From positions 372,001 through 436,000 of the forward strand of contig NZ_JADKSJ010000001.1 in the NCBI RefSeq assembly GCF_015351235.1: DNA of 64,000 nucleotides, in the 5' to 3' direction. Positions within the stretch are counted from its first letter, which is position 1. Every line of letters starts with the position of its first letter. Under the pieces are notes generated by a model, which saw only the letters and a program-made list of their open reading frames with translations, had not been told where the DNA came from and ran no database searches. This document shows, piece by piece, positions 57,010 to 64,000 of this stretch. A program made the translations under genes and the position numbers. The DNA is from Plantibacter sp. VKM Ac-2880. Lineage in GTDB: Bacteria > Actinomycetota > Actinomycetes > Actinomycetales > Microbacteriaceae.

Positions 57010-57927
57010 ATGAGTACCACCCTCGCCAGACGAGGCCCGACGGACTCGGTCGGTGCCCGGAGACGTCGAGCCGTGCACGCCCGCACCGGTTGGCTCTTCG
57101 CGCTCCCGACGGCCGTCTTCGTCATCCTGCTGTTCCTCGTCCCGCTCGGACTCGTGTTCCAGATGGCCGCGTCCGACTGGCCCCTCCTCGGAGGGAACCA
57201 GGGTGTGAACTTCCCCGAGAACTTCCCGAAGGCGATCGACAACCGCTTCTTCCTCGACTCGGTCGTCTTCACGCTGAAGTACACGGTCATCGCGACCGTC
57301 CTCCTCATCGGTCTCGGTCTCGGTCTCGCGCTCCTCGTGCAGGAGTCCAGCCGGTGGAAGGGCTTCCTCCGCACCGCCTTCCTCATCCCGAGCGCCCTCG
57401 GCCTCGCCTCGGCGTCGCTCCTCTTCTACGTGCTGTACTCGCCGATCGCCGGCCCCTTCGCGGACCTCACCAAGGCCATGGGCTTCACCTTCCTCGGCAC
57501 ACCCGACGCGGCGCTCTGGTCGACGGTGTTCCTCATCGTCTGGCGCTTCGCCGGCTTCTACATGCTGCTCATGCTCGTCGGTCTCCAGGGGATCCCCGAG
57601 GAGGTGTACGAGGCGGCCCGCATCGACGGCGCGTCCCGTTGGCAGACCTTCCGCGACATCACCGTCCCGCTGCTGAAGCCCACCCTCGCGCTCACCACGG
57701 TGATGTGCGTCACCGGCTCCCTGCTCGCGTTCGAGCAGTTCTACATCCTCACCAAGGGCGGGCCGGACAACAGCACAATCACCGTCGTCCAGCTCATCTA
57801 CAACGTGGCGTTCCAGGGCCCCAACAACCTCGGCGTCGCCGGCGCCCTGTCGGTCCTCGTGCTCGCCGCACTCATCGTCATCAACATCGTGCAGATCCGC
57901 GCGTTCAGCAAGAAGGTCGAGGACTGA
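57010..57927 (+). CDS. Sugar ABC transporter permease, MalF/UgpA type
   Basis: Predicted 305-residue permease with six helices. A basic cytoplasmic N-terminus precedes the first helix (GWLFALPTAVFVILLFLVPLGLVF). The ATPase-contact loop reads EEVYEAARIDGASRWQTFRDITVPLLKPTL, the EAA motif of CUT1 transporters. The ATG at 57010 has GAAAGG about 9 bases upstream. It is followed after 2 bases by the second permease gene. Confidence 0.93.
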   Translation: MSTTLARRGPTDSVGARRRRAVHARTGWLFALPTAVFVILLFLVPLGLVFQMAASDWPLLGGNQGVNFPENFPKAIDNRFFLDSVVFTLKYTVIATVLLIGLGLGLALLVQESSRWKGFLRTAFLIPSALGLASASLLFYVLYSPIAGPFADLTKAMGFTFLGTPDAALWSTVFLIVWRFAGFYMLLMLVGLQGIPEEVYEAARIDGASRWQTFRDITVPLLKPTLALTTVMCVTGSLLAFEQFYILTKGGPDNSTITVVQLIYNVAFQGPNNLGVAGALSVLVLAALIVINIVQIRAFSKKVED

Positions 57928-57929
57928 GC

Positions 57930-58859
57930 ATGACCATCACCCGGAAGGAACCGGCCACCGTCACCTCGACGATGCCCGACGTCCGCGGACACGGACGCGC
58001 TCGCTCTCGCTCTCGCTCCCGCGAGGCCAAGCCGACGAACTTCTTCGGCATCGCCATCAAGATGCCGTTCTGGATCTTCACCGCGGCGCTCGCCGTCATC
58101 TTCCTCTACCCGCTCGTCTGGACCGCCGTGCGATCGGTCTCCCCGCTCGCCGGCACGAACCAGACCGAGGGCTGGGGGCTCGGCAACTACATCACGCTCG
58201 CCGGCTACCAGGACGGCATCCTGCAGTACATCGGCAACTCGGTGTTCGTCTCGTTGCTCACCGTCATCCTGACGCTCGTCATCTCGCTCTTCGGCGGGTA
58301 CGCGTTCGCCCGGTTCCAGTTCCGCGGCAAGAACGCCCTGTTCCTCGCGACCATCGCGATCCTCATGGTCCCGTACGCCACGCTGCTCATCCCGCTGTAC
58401 GTGCTGCTCAACCTGGTCGGGCTCTCCAACTCGCTCGTCGGGGTGGCGCTCGTGCTCACCATGTTCCAACTGCCGTTCTCGACCTTCATGATGCGCATCG
58501 CGTTCGAGTCGATCCCGAAGGAGCTCGACGAGGCGGCGATGGTCGACGGCTGCACCTCGTGGACCGTGCTGTGGAAGGTGCTCGTGCCGGCGGTGAAGCC
58601 GGGCCTCATCACGGTCGGACTGTTCGCGTTCCTCGCGGCGTGGAACGACTTCATGGCGCCCCTCATCCTCATCAACGACTCGGCGAAGATGACGCTGCCG
58701 CTCGCCGTCTCGAACCTGCGCGGTCAGGTGCAGGGCGTCGTCGACTACGGCGCGACCGAAGCCGGCGTCGTCGTGCTCGCGTTGCCGTGCATCCTCCTCT
58801 TCCTCATCCTCCAACGTCACTACGTGCGCGGCTTCATGTCCGGCGCCTTCAAGGGGTAA
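57930..58859 (+). CDS. Sugar ABC transporter permease, MalG/UgpE type
   Basis: Predicted 309-residue permease with six helices. The N-terminal 30 residues are soluble with an Arg/Ser-alternating stretch (ARSRSRSREAKP). The EAA loop is KELDEAAMVDGCTSWTVLWKVLVPAVKPGL, and the C-terminus LQRHYVRGFMSGAFKG is the hallmark of MalG-type subunits. It forms the channel with the preceding permease. The GH127 gene begins 2 bases after its stop, so transport and hydrolysis are co-expressed. Confidence 0.93.
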   Translation: MTITRKEPATVTSTMPDVRGHGRARSRSRSREAKPTNFFGIAIKMPFWIFTAALAVIFLYPLVWTAVRSVSPLAGTNQTEGWGLGNYITLAGYQDGILQYIGNSVFVSLLTVILTLVISLFGGYAFARFQFRGKNALFLATIAILMVPYATLLIPLYVLLNLVGLSNSLVGVALVLTMFQLPFSTFMMRIAFESIPKELDEAAMVDGCTSWTVLWKVLVPAVKPGLITVGLFAFLAAWNDFMAPLILINDSAKMTLPLAVSNLRGQVQGVVDYGATEAGVVVLALPCILLFLILQRHYVRGFMSGAFKG

Positions 58860-58861
58860 CC

Positions 58862-60835
58862 ATGAGCACCACCATCAGCAACACGTCGACGCACACCGGC
58901 CTGAGCATGGCTCCGGTCGTCCCCACCACCGGTGCCCTCACGCCACTCGGGCTGGACGAGGTCCGGATCACGGACGGGTTCTGGGCCGACCGCCAGCGCG
59001 TGAACGGCAGCGCGACCCTGCCGCACGTCGAGCACTGGCTCGAGCGCGAGGGATGGCTCCGCAACTTCGACCTCGCCGCGGCCGGCACGCTCCCCGAGGG
59101 TCGCCGCGGCCGGGAGTTCGCCGACTCCGAGGTCTACAAGTACCTCGAGGCCGTCGCGTGGGAGCTCGGACGGCTCGGCGGTGACGATGCCCTGGAGTCG
59201 CGGTTCCGCAGCGTCGTCGACCGGGTGGCCGCAGCCCAGGAGGCGGACGGCTACCTCAACACCCGCTTCGGGCGCCCCGGGCAGGGTGAGCGCTGGTCCG
59301 ACCTCGAGTGGGGTCACGAGCTGTACTGCCTCGGTCACCTCTTCCAGGCGGCGGTCGCCCGCGAGCGGACGAGCCCGGGCGCCGACGACGGCCTGCTCGG
59401 GATCGCGACGCGCGCCGCCGACCTCATCTGCGAGGTCTTCGGTGCCGACGGCATCCAGTCGGTGTGCGGGCACGCCGAGGTGGAGGTCGGTCTCGCGGAG
59501 CTCGCCCGGGTCACGGGGGAGTCACGGTACCTCGACCTCGCGTCGCTCTTCGTCGAGCGGCGCGGCAACGGCGTCCTCGCGGACATCGAATACGGCCGGG
59601 CGTACTTCCAAGACGACCTCCCGATCCGCGAGGCCGAAGCGCTGCGGGGTCACGCCGTCCGTGCCAACTACCTCGCCGCGGGGGCGACGGACATCGCCGT
59701 CGAGCACGGCGACACCGGCCTCCTCGAGGCCCTCCGCGGCCAGTGGGACCGCACGATCGCGCGCCGCACCTACCTGACCGGCGGGCAGGGCTCGCACCAC
59801 CAGGACGAGGCGTTCGGCGAGGACTTCGAGCTGCCGTCCGACCGCGCCTACTCCGAGACCTGCGCCGGTATCGCGTCGATCATGTTCAGCTGGCGGCTCC
59901 TCCTCGAGGACCGGGACGTCCGCTACGCCGACCACATCGAACGCGTCCTCTACAACGTCGTCGCCACGTCGCCGTCGGCCGCGGGCACCGCGTTCTTCTA
60001 CGCCAACACGCTGCACCAGCGCACGCCGGGGGAGTCGAGCCCGGCCGACGAGGTGTCGCCACGCGCGTCGTCGTCCGAACGCGCGCCCTGGTTCGACGTC
60101 TCCTGCTGCCCACCGAACGTCGCCCGCACCCTTGCGAGCCTCGCCGCCTTCGTCGCCACGAGCGACGACCACGGGGTGCAGATCCACCAGTTCGCGTCGG
60201 CCACGATCGACACGATCATCGGTGGGGCGCACGGCGGGCGGTTCCGTGCCGAGCTGGAGACCGACTACCCGCGCTCCGGAGTCGTGTCGCTGCGGATCCT
60301 CGAGGCACCGCGGGAGGCGGTGACCGTCTCGATCCGGGTGCCGTCCTGGGCCGACGACGCGAGTCTGTCGGTCGCTCCGGCGGACGGCGAAGACGCGCGG
60401 GACGCGCAGGAGGTGGCCCCCGGGTACGCCGACCTCGCCCGGGTGTTCGCCGCAGGCGACGTCGTCGAGCTGTCCTTCGGCATGCGGCCGCGCGTCACGC
60501 ACCCGGACCCGCGCGTCGACGCCATCCGCGGCGCCGTCGCGATCGAGCGGGGCCCGGAGGTGTACTGCGTCGAGTCGGTCGATCTGCCGGGTGGCGACGA
60601 GTCGCTGGCCGAGATCGAGATCGATCCGGATGCCGGTGTCGAGGAGGCGGGCGACGGGCGCCTGACGGTCGCGCTCCGTGCCCGCCCGGTCGTCGACGCG
60701 GCCTGGCCCTACGCCGAGCGGTTCGACGCACCACGCGACGCCGAGCCGTTCACCGCGACCATCGCGCCGTACCACTCGTGGGCCGAGCGGGGCCCGTCCA
60801 CCATGCGCGTCTGGATCCCCACGACGCGGAGCTGA
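58862..60835 (+). CDS. Beta-L-arabinofuranosidase, GH127 family
   Basis: Predicted 657-residue cytoplasmic enzyme. The (alpha/alpha)6 barrel has KYLEAVAWELGRLGGDDALESR, GHELYCLGHLFQAAVA, GHAVRANYLAAGATDIA and YLTGGQGSHHQDEAFGEDFELPSDRAYSETCAG. The Glu and Cys of SETCAG (about residues 330-332) and the two Cys of SCCPPN (near 413) correspond to the Zn-binding Glu/Cys set with the Cys nucleophile described for HypBA1. C-terminal beta domains follow. It would release L-arabinose from beta-linked arabino-oligosaccharides such as those of hydroxyproline-rich plant glycoproteins. It has no signal peptide, so it acts on imported sugar. Confidence 0.9.
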   Translation: MSTTISNTSTHTGLSMAPVVPTTGALTPLGLDEVRITDGFWADRQRVNGSATLPHVEHWLEREGWLRNFDLAAAGTLPEGRRGREFADSEVYKYLEAVAWELGRLGGDDALESRFRSVVDRVAAAQEADGYLNTRFGRPGQGERWSDLEWGHELYCLGHLFQAAVARERTSPGADDGLLGIATRAADLICEVFGADGIQSVCGHAEVEVGLAELARVTGESRYLDLASLFVERRGNGVLADIEYGRAYFQDDLPIREAEALRGHAVRANYLAAGATDIAVEHGDTGLLEALRGQWDRTIARRTYLTGGQGSHHQDEAFGEDFELPSDRAYSETCAGIASIMFSWRLLLEDRDVRYADHIERVLYNVVATSPSAAGTAFFYANTLHQRTPGESSPADEVSPRASSSERAPWFDVSCCPPNVARTLASLAAFVATSDDHGVQIHQFASATIDTIIGGAHGGRFRAELETDYPRSGVVSLRILEAPREAVTVSIRVPSWADDASLSVAPADGEDARDAQEVAPGYADLARVFAAGDVVELSFGMRPRVTHPDPRVDAIRGAVAIERGPEVYCVESVDLPGGDESLAEIEIDPDAGVEEAGDGRLTVALRARPVVDAAWPYAERFDAPRDAEPFTATIAPYHSWAERGPSTMRVWIPTTRS

Positions 60836-60858
60836 CCGGCGCTCGACAGGCCACTCGG

Positions 60859-60910
60859 ATCGCCCGACACCACCCCGGATCACAAGGATTTCGGGGCGGC
60901 GTCGGGCGAT
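60859..60910. terminator. Terminator-like hairpin after the GH127 gene
   Basis: ATCGCCCGAC (60859-60868) pairs with GTCGGGCGAT (60901-60910). Further in, CCCCG (60873-60877) pairs with CGGGG (60892-60896) with two mismatches between. The loop is about 14 bases. There is no strong U-run. It separates the operon from the next gene, which has its own promoter. Confidence 0.6.
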
Positions 60911-60944
60911 TCCGCGTGCCCGATCGTCCGTTCTCCGCGGCGCG

Positions 60945-60994
60945 TTCCGAAACTTCCGAAAAGCCTTGCGGCAGCTGTGAGTGTCCCGATAACC
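60945..60994 (+). promoter_or_regulatory. Promoter and LacI-type site of the secreted glycosidase gene
   Basis: TTCCGAAACTTCCGAAA (60945-60961) is the reverse-oriented counterpart (14 of 17 identical) of the site at 55562-55578. TTGCGG (60966-60971) and GATAAC (60988-60993) form a -35/-10 pair with a 16-base spacer. This suggests that the gene belongs to the same LacI regulon. Confidence 0.5.
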
Positions 60995-61038
60995 TCCCCG
61001 GGAGTGTCCTACTCACCGACGAGAGGGAATCAGACAGC

Positions 61039-64000
61039 GTGGTCAGAACACAGCACACCACCCCCGAGCGGGGGACGCGCAGATGGCGCGGTGGGATCGC
61101 GGCGACAGCCGCTCTCGCCGTCATCGGCACGACCTTCCTCACGGCGCCGGCACAAGCCGCGAACGCCGACATCGGCTACCCGACGTTCTCGGGTAGCGAC
61201 ACCCCCATCCCGGCGACCGGCACGGGGTACACGGCCGGCAACCAACTGCAGGCCATCTTCGACGCGGACGTCGCGGCCGGAGCCGGAGCCCTCGGCGGCC
61301 CCGACTTCTGGATGGACCGGATGCTCCAGCGCACCGGCACCACGGGCAGCTTCGGCGATGACAACCAGTGGCTGTTCAGCCGTGGTCGCGCGGTGTTCAT
61401 GAAGGAGCACGACCCCTCGAAGCTGGGGTTCGGCGGTCAGGTCGCCTACTGGGAGGCCATCGACGGCAAGGCGGCGTACACGATCACCGCGAAGGTCGAC
61501 GGCACCGACGTCACCCTCACCGAGGACACCGCGAGCCGCGTGCAGACGCCGAGCTACTGGCGCAGTGTGCACCGTCACGCCGCCACGGGGATCGAGGTCG
61601 TCCAGACGAAGTACATCACCGACGCGAACGTGGCCGTCACCGGCCTCGAGGTCCGCAGCACGAACGGTGCACACACCGTGCAGCTCACCGCGACCTCCGC
61701 CTACACGACGACCGTCGAGGGCGACGAGCTGACGGGCGTCGTCACGGCGGCGAACAAGCTCACGACGATCTTCCCGCGGCTCTCCGGAGACGGCTTCACC
61801 CCGGACGGCGGCGGCATCACGACCAGCCTCGCCGTCCCGGCAGGCGGCACCGTCTCCACGAAGGTGCAGCTCGGCTTCGTCACCGACGAGATCGCCGAGT
61901 CGCGCACGCAGTACGACGCCGTCCGCGGCCTCGCGCCCGACGCCTCGTACACGGCGCAGGTCACCGCGTACAACCAGTGGTGGGCCGACAACGTGCCCTT
62001 CCTGGACACGCCCGAGGACAACATCGACAAGACGCTGTACTACCGCTGGTGGCTCATGCGCTTCAACTTCCTCGACGCGGACATCCCCGGCAACGACTAC
62101 CAGTTCCCCACCTCGATGGAGGGCGTGCTCGGGTACAACAACGCGATCGTGCTCACCACAGGCATGTTCATCGACGACCTCAAGTACTTCCGCAATCCGA
62201 TCTACTCCTACGGCCCGTGGGTGTCGGCGGGGGAGACCTCGAAGAGCTACAAGTTCGTCGACAACCCGGGCGACCCGGCGAACTGGTCGAACAGCTACAC
62301 GCAGTACATCTCCGAGGCCGCGTGGCGCTCGTACCAGCTGCACGGCGGACCGACGGCGATCGCCGAGAACCTGGCGGAGTACGCCGAGGACGATGTGAAG
62401 GGCCTCCTCGACGCCTACGACACCGACGACAGCGGCCTCATCGACTACAACTGGGGTGCGATGACGGGCAACGACGCCGACGCGGTGTCGTTCCACGAAC
62501 GTCCGAACGCGTACATGGACCGCACCGAGAACGCGTACCTGTACTCCAACGCGCTCGCTTCGGCCGCCGCCTACCGGACGGCCGGCAACGAGGCGAAGGC
62601 CGTCGAGATGGACGAGTTCGCCCAGGGCATCAAGGACAAGGTCGTCGAGCTCCTCTGGGACGCCGACGCGAAGGTCCTGAAGCACCGGTTCACGTCCGAT
62701 GGCAAGCTGGCGAAGTGGAAGGAGATCAACAACTTCTACCCCTTCACCGTCGGCCTCATGCCGAAGCCGGGCGACGCGGACTACGACGACGACTACGTCA
62801 AGGCGCTCGACCTCTTCGCGGACGACGCCCAGTACCCGATCTTCCCCTTCTACACGGCGAACCAGGCCGACCAGGCGGACTACGGCGGGCCGGGCAGCAA
62901 CAACTTCTCGGTGATCAACTCCACCGTGACGTTCCGCATGCTGGCGAAGGTGCTACGCGACTACCCCACGGAGGCGATCGACGCCGAGTGGTACAAGAAG
63001 CTCCTGTACTGGAACGCCTGGTCGCACTACCAGAACGGTGGCGACAACCGCCTGCCCGACCAGAACGAGTTCTGGTCCGACGGCGACGCCGACCCGCAGA
63101 ACATCGGCTACCGCTCCTGGATCCACCACACGATCCTCGGCGCGACGAACTTCACGATGATCGAGGACACCATGGGCCTCCGTCCGCGGAGCGACGCGAA
63201 GATCGAGCTCGACCCGATCGACATCGACTGGGACCACTTCACGGCGAACAACATCGCCTTCCGCGACCAGGACCTCACGATCACCTGGGATGCTCCGGGC
63301 GGTGAGCGCCACTACGGCGACAGCGTCCCCGAGGGCTACTCGGTGTTCCTCGACGGCAAGCTCGCCTTCACCATCGACTCCCTGAGCAAGGTCGTCTACG
63401 ACCCCGAGACGGGCACGGTCGAGGTGGCGGACGACGTCACCGTCCTGTCCTCGACGACCGCCTCGCTGCAGGCACCGCAGGACGTCTCCTTCGCCGCCGG
63501 TGACCGGGTCGTCGACCTGTTCGCCAAGGCCGGCGCCGACGTGGACCCGGCCAGTGCCGGATCCGCGAACGCCGCCGAGGGTGCTGAGGTCAGCGCGAGC
63601 TTCTCGGCACCGAGCCGCCCCGCCACCGCGGCGGTGGACGGCACGACCGCCAACGAGCCCTTCTGGGGCACCGCTGGGTCGCCGAACGCGAAGGACTCGC
63701 TCGTGGTCGAGCTCGGAGGCACGGAGACCTTCGACGACGCCAGGGTGTACTTCTACAACTCCTCGTCCACCGCCACCGTGCAGGGGTACTCGGAGCCGAC
63801 GACGTACTCGCTCGAGGTCCGGAACGGCGACACCTGGACGGCGATCCCGGCCCAGGCCCGTGGCCCCGTCTACCCGCGAGCCAACTACAACCGCGTCCAG
63901 TTCCCCGAGGTCACCGGCGACGCCGTGCGACTGACGGTCAACCACGCCGCCGGATTCAAGACGGGGGTGAAGGAGCTCCAGCTCTTCGCGACCGGCGTGG
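61039..64000 (+). CDS. Large secreted glycoside hydrolase with C-terminal discoidin-like domain (partial at right edge)
   Basis: At least 987 residues with no stop before the window ends. A GTG start follows GAGAGGGA. The signal peptide has a twin-Arg segment (TRRWRGG) and an AQA-type cleavage site near residue 40, so export, possibly by Tat, is expected. The mature N-terminal beta region (to about 300) leads into an (alpha/alpha)6 barrel (KTLYYRWWLMRFNFLDAD, FPTSMEGVLGYNNAIVLTTGMF, YNWGAMTGNDADAVSFHERPNAY, YQNGGDNRLPDQNEFW, YRSWIHHTILG), like GH63/MGH1-type enzymes. Residues 870 onward resemble an F5/8 type C carbohydrate-binding domain (KDSLVVELGGTETFDDARVYFYN). Beside GH127, a beta-L-arabinobiosidase-like role (GH121-type) is attractive but unproven. 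Confidence 0.75.
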   Translation, partial: MVRTQHTTPERGTRRWRGGIAATAALAVIGTTFLTAPAQAANADIGYPTFSGSDTPIPATGTGYTAGNQLQAIFDADVAAGAGALGGPDFWMDRMLQRTGTTGSFGDDNQWLFSRGRAVFMKEHDPSKLGFGGQVAYWEAIDGKAAYTITAKVDGTDVTLTEDTASRVQTPSYWRSVHRHAATGIEVVQTKYITDANVAVTGLEVRSTNGAHTVQLTATSAYTTTVEGDELTGVVTAANKLTTIFPRLSGDGFTPDGGGITTSLAVPAGGTVSTKVQLGFVTDEIAESRTQYDAVRGLAPDASYTAQVTAYNQWWADNVPFLDTPEDNIDKTLYYRWWLMRFNFLDADIPGNDYQFPTSMEGVLGYNNAIVLTTGMFIDDLKYFRNPIYSYGPWVSAGETSKSYKFVDNPGDPANWSNSYTQYISEAAWRSYQLHGGPTAIAENLAEYAEDDVKGLLDAYDTDDSGLIDYNWGAMTGNDADAVSFHERPNAYMDRTENAYLYSNALASAAAYRTAGNEAKAVEMDEFAQGIKDKVVELLWDADAKVLKHRFTSDGKLAKWKEINNFYPFTVGLMPKPGDADYDDDYVKALDLFADDAQYPIFPFYTANQADQADYGGPGSNNFSVINSTVTFRMLAKVLRDYPTEAIDAEWYKKLLYWNAWSHYQNGGDNRLPDQNEFWSDGDADPQNIGYRSWIHHTILGATNFTMIEDTMGLRPRSDAKIELDPIDIDWDHFTANNIAFRDQDLTITWDAPGGERHYGDSVPEGYSVFLDGKLAFTIDSLSKVVYDPETGTVEVADDVTVLSSTTASLQAPQDVSFAAGDRVVDLFAKAGADVDPASAGSANAAEGAEVSASFSAPSRPATAAVDGTTANEPFWGTAGSPNAKDSLVVELGGTETFDDARVYFYNSSSTATVQGYSEPTTYSLEVRNGDTWTAIPAQARGPVYPRANYNRVQFPEVTGDAVRLTVNHAAGFKTGVKELQLFATGV

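Noticed and set aside
61368-63305. 645-codon plus-strand frame inside the last gene
   Set aside because: It is an alternative frame of the secreted glycosidase. The frame from 61039 has a signal peptide, good domain pattern and stays open to the window edge.
1-64000. Mobile elements, tRNA genes and integration sites
   Set aside because: No transposase, integrase, phage gene or cloverleaf-like sequence was found on either strand by reading. A tRNA scan could not be run, so a missed tRNA is not fully excluded.

Overview
The window is GC-rich with tightly packed genes, many ATGA start/stop overlaps, GTG starts and frequent divergent promoters. This fits a high-GC actinomycete. Several traits point to Microbacteriaceae, probably a plant- or soil-associated genus: three small paralogues of the MGKxIY...KLRR...WLHP (DUF7882-like) family, many copies of an intergenic repeat with core CTTCGACAAGCTCAGG, and a large share of genes for plant-cell-wall sugars. 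The genus cannot be named from this sequence. No rRNA, tRNA, CRISPR array, insertion sequence or prophage was seen.

Layout. (1) 1-15.9 kb: a leftward cluster with a TetR gene divergent at its head. It encodes a peptide/oligosaccharide-type ABC transporter (lipoprotein, DppB, a DppC-DppD fusion, DppF), then cytoplasmic glycosidases (GH3, GH78, a DUF5060-type TIM barrel, GH20) and a D-aminoacylase fragment. It looks like a take-up-then-hydrolyse system for a rhamnose- and glucose-containing plant glycoside. (2) 15.9-19.7 kb: a VanZ/RDD membrane protein, small hypotheticals, three DUF7882-like paralogues and an NAD(P)H oxidoreductase. (3) 19.7-29.6 kb: the most striking locus. A GntR/FadR regulator lies next to two rightward units that together match the described D-apionate pathway: sugar-acid MFS permease, erythrulose kinase, RpiB-type and TIM-type tetrose-phosphate isomerases, 3-oxo-isoapionate decarboxylase, D-apionate oxidoisomerase, then an SDR and a D-apionate lactonase. 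Both units carry the operator-like sequence GGTCAACCGGTTG. (4) 29.7-34.1 kb: GNAT, small membrane protein, MFS exporter, diacylglycerol kinase, PdxY. (5) 34.3-42.1 kb: a leftward hydantoin-type operon (NCS1 permease, HyuA/oxoprolinase-like protein, three tandem DUF917 proteins, PucR regulator). (6) 42.5-54.4 kb: housekeeping and accessory genes, including DUF2243-CtaG, a CDF transporter, ThrE, a GrpB fusion, and an oxidoreductase/TetR divergent pair with two clear operators. (7) 54.4-64 kb: a LacI regulator, a sugar ABC transporter, a GH127 beta-L-arabinofuranosidase and a large secreted glycosidase that runs off the right edge.

Taken together, three separately regulated catabolic islands (rhamnoside/glucoside, apionate, beta-L-arabinoside) suggest growth on plant-wall side-chain sugars. 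Apiose, rhamnose and arabinose co-occur in rhamnogalacturonan II and in plant glycosides; linking the islands to one substrate is inference. Functional calls come from motifs and families recognised by eye. No database search was possible.
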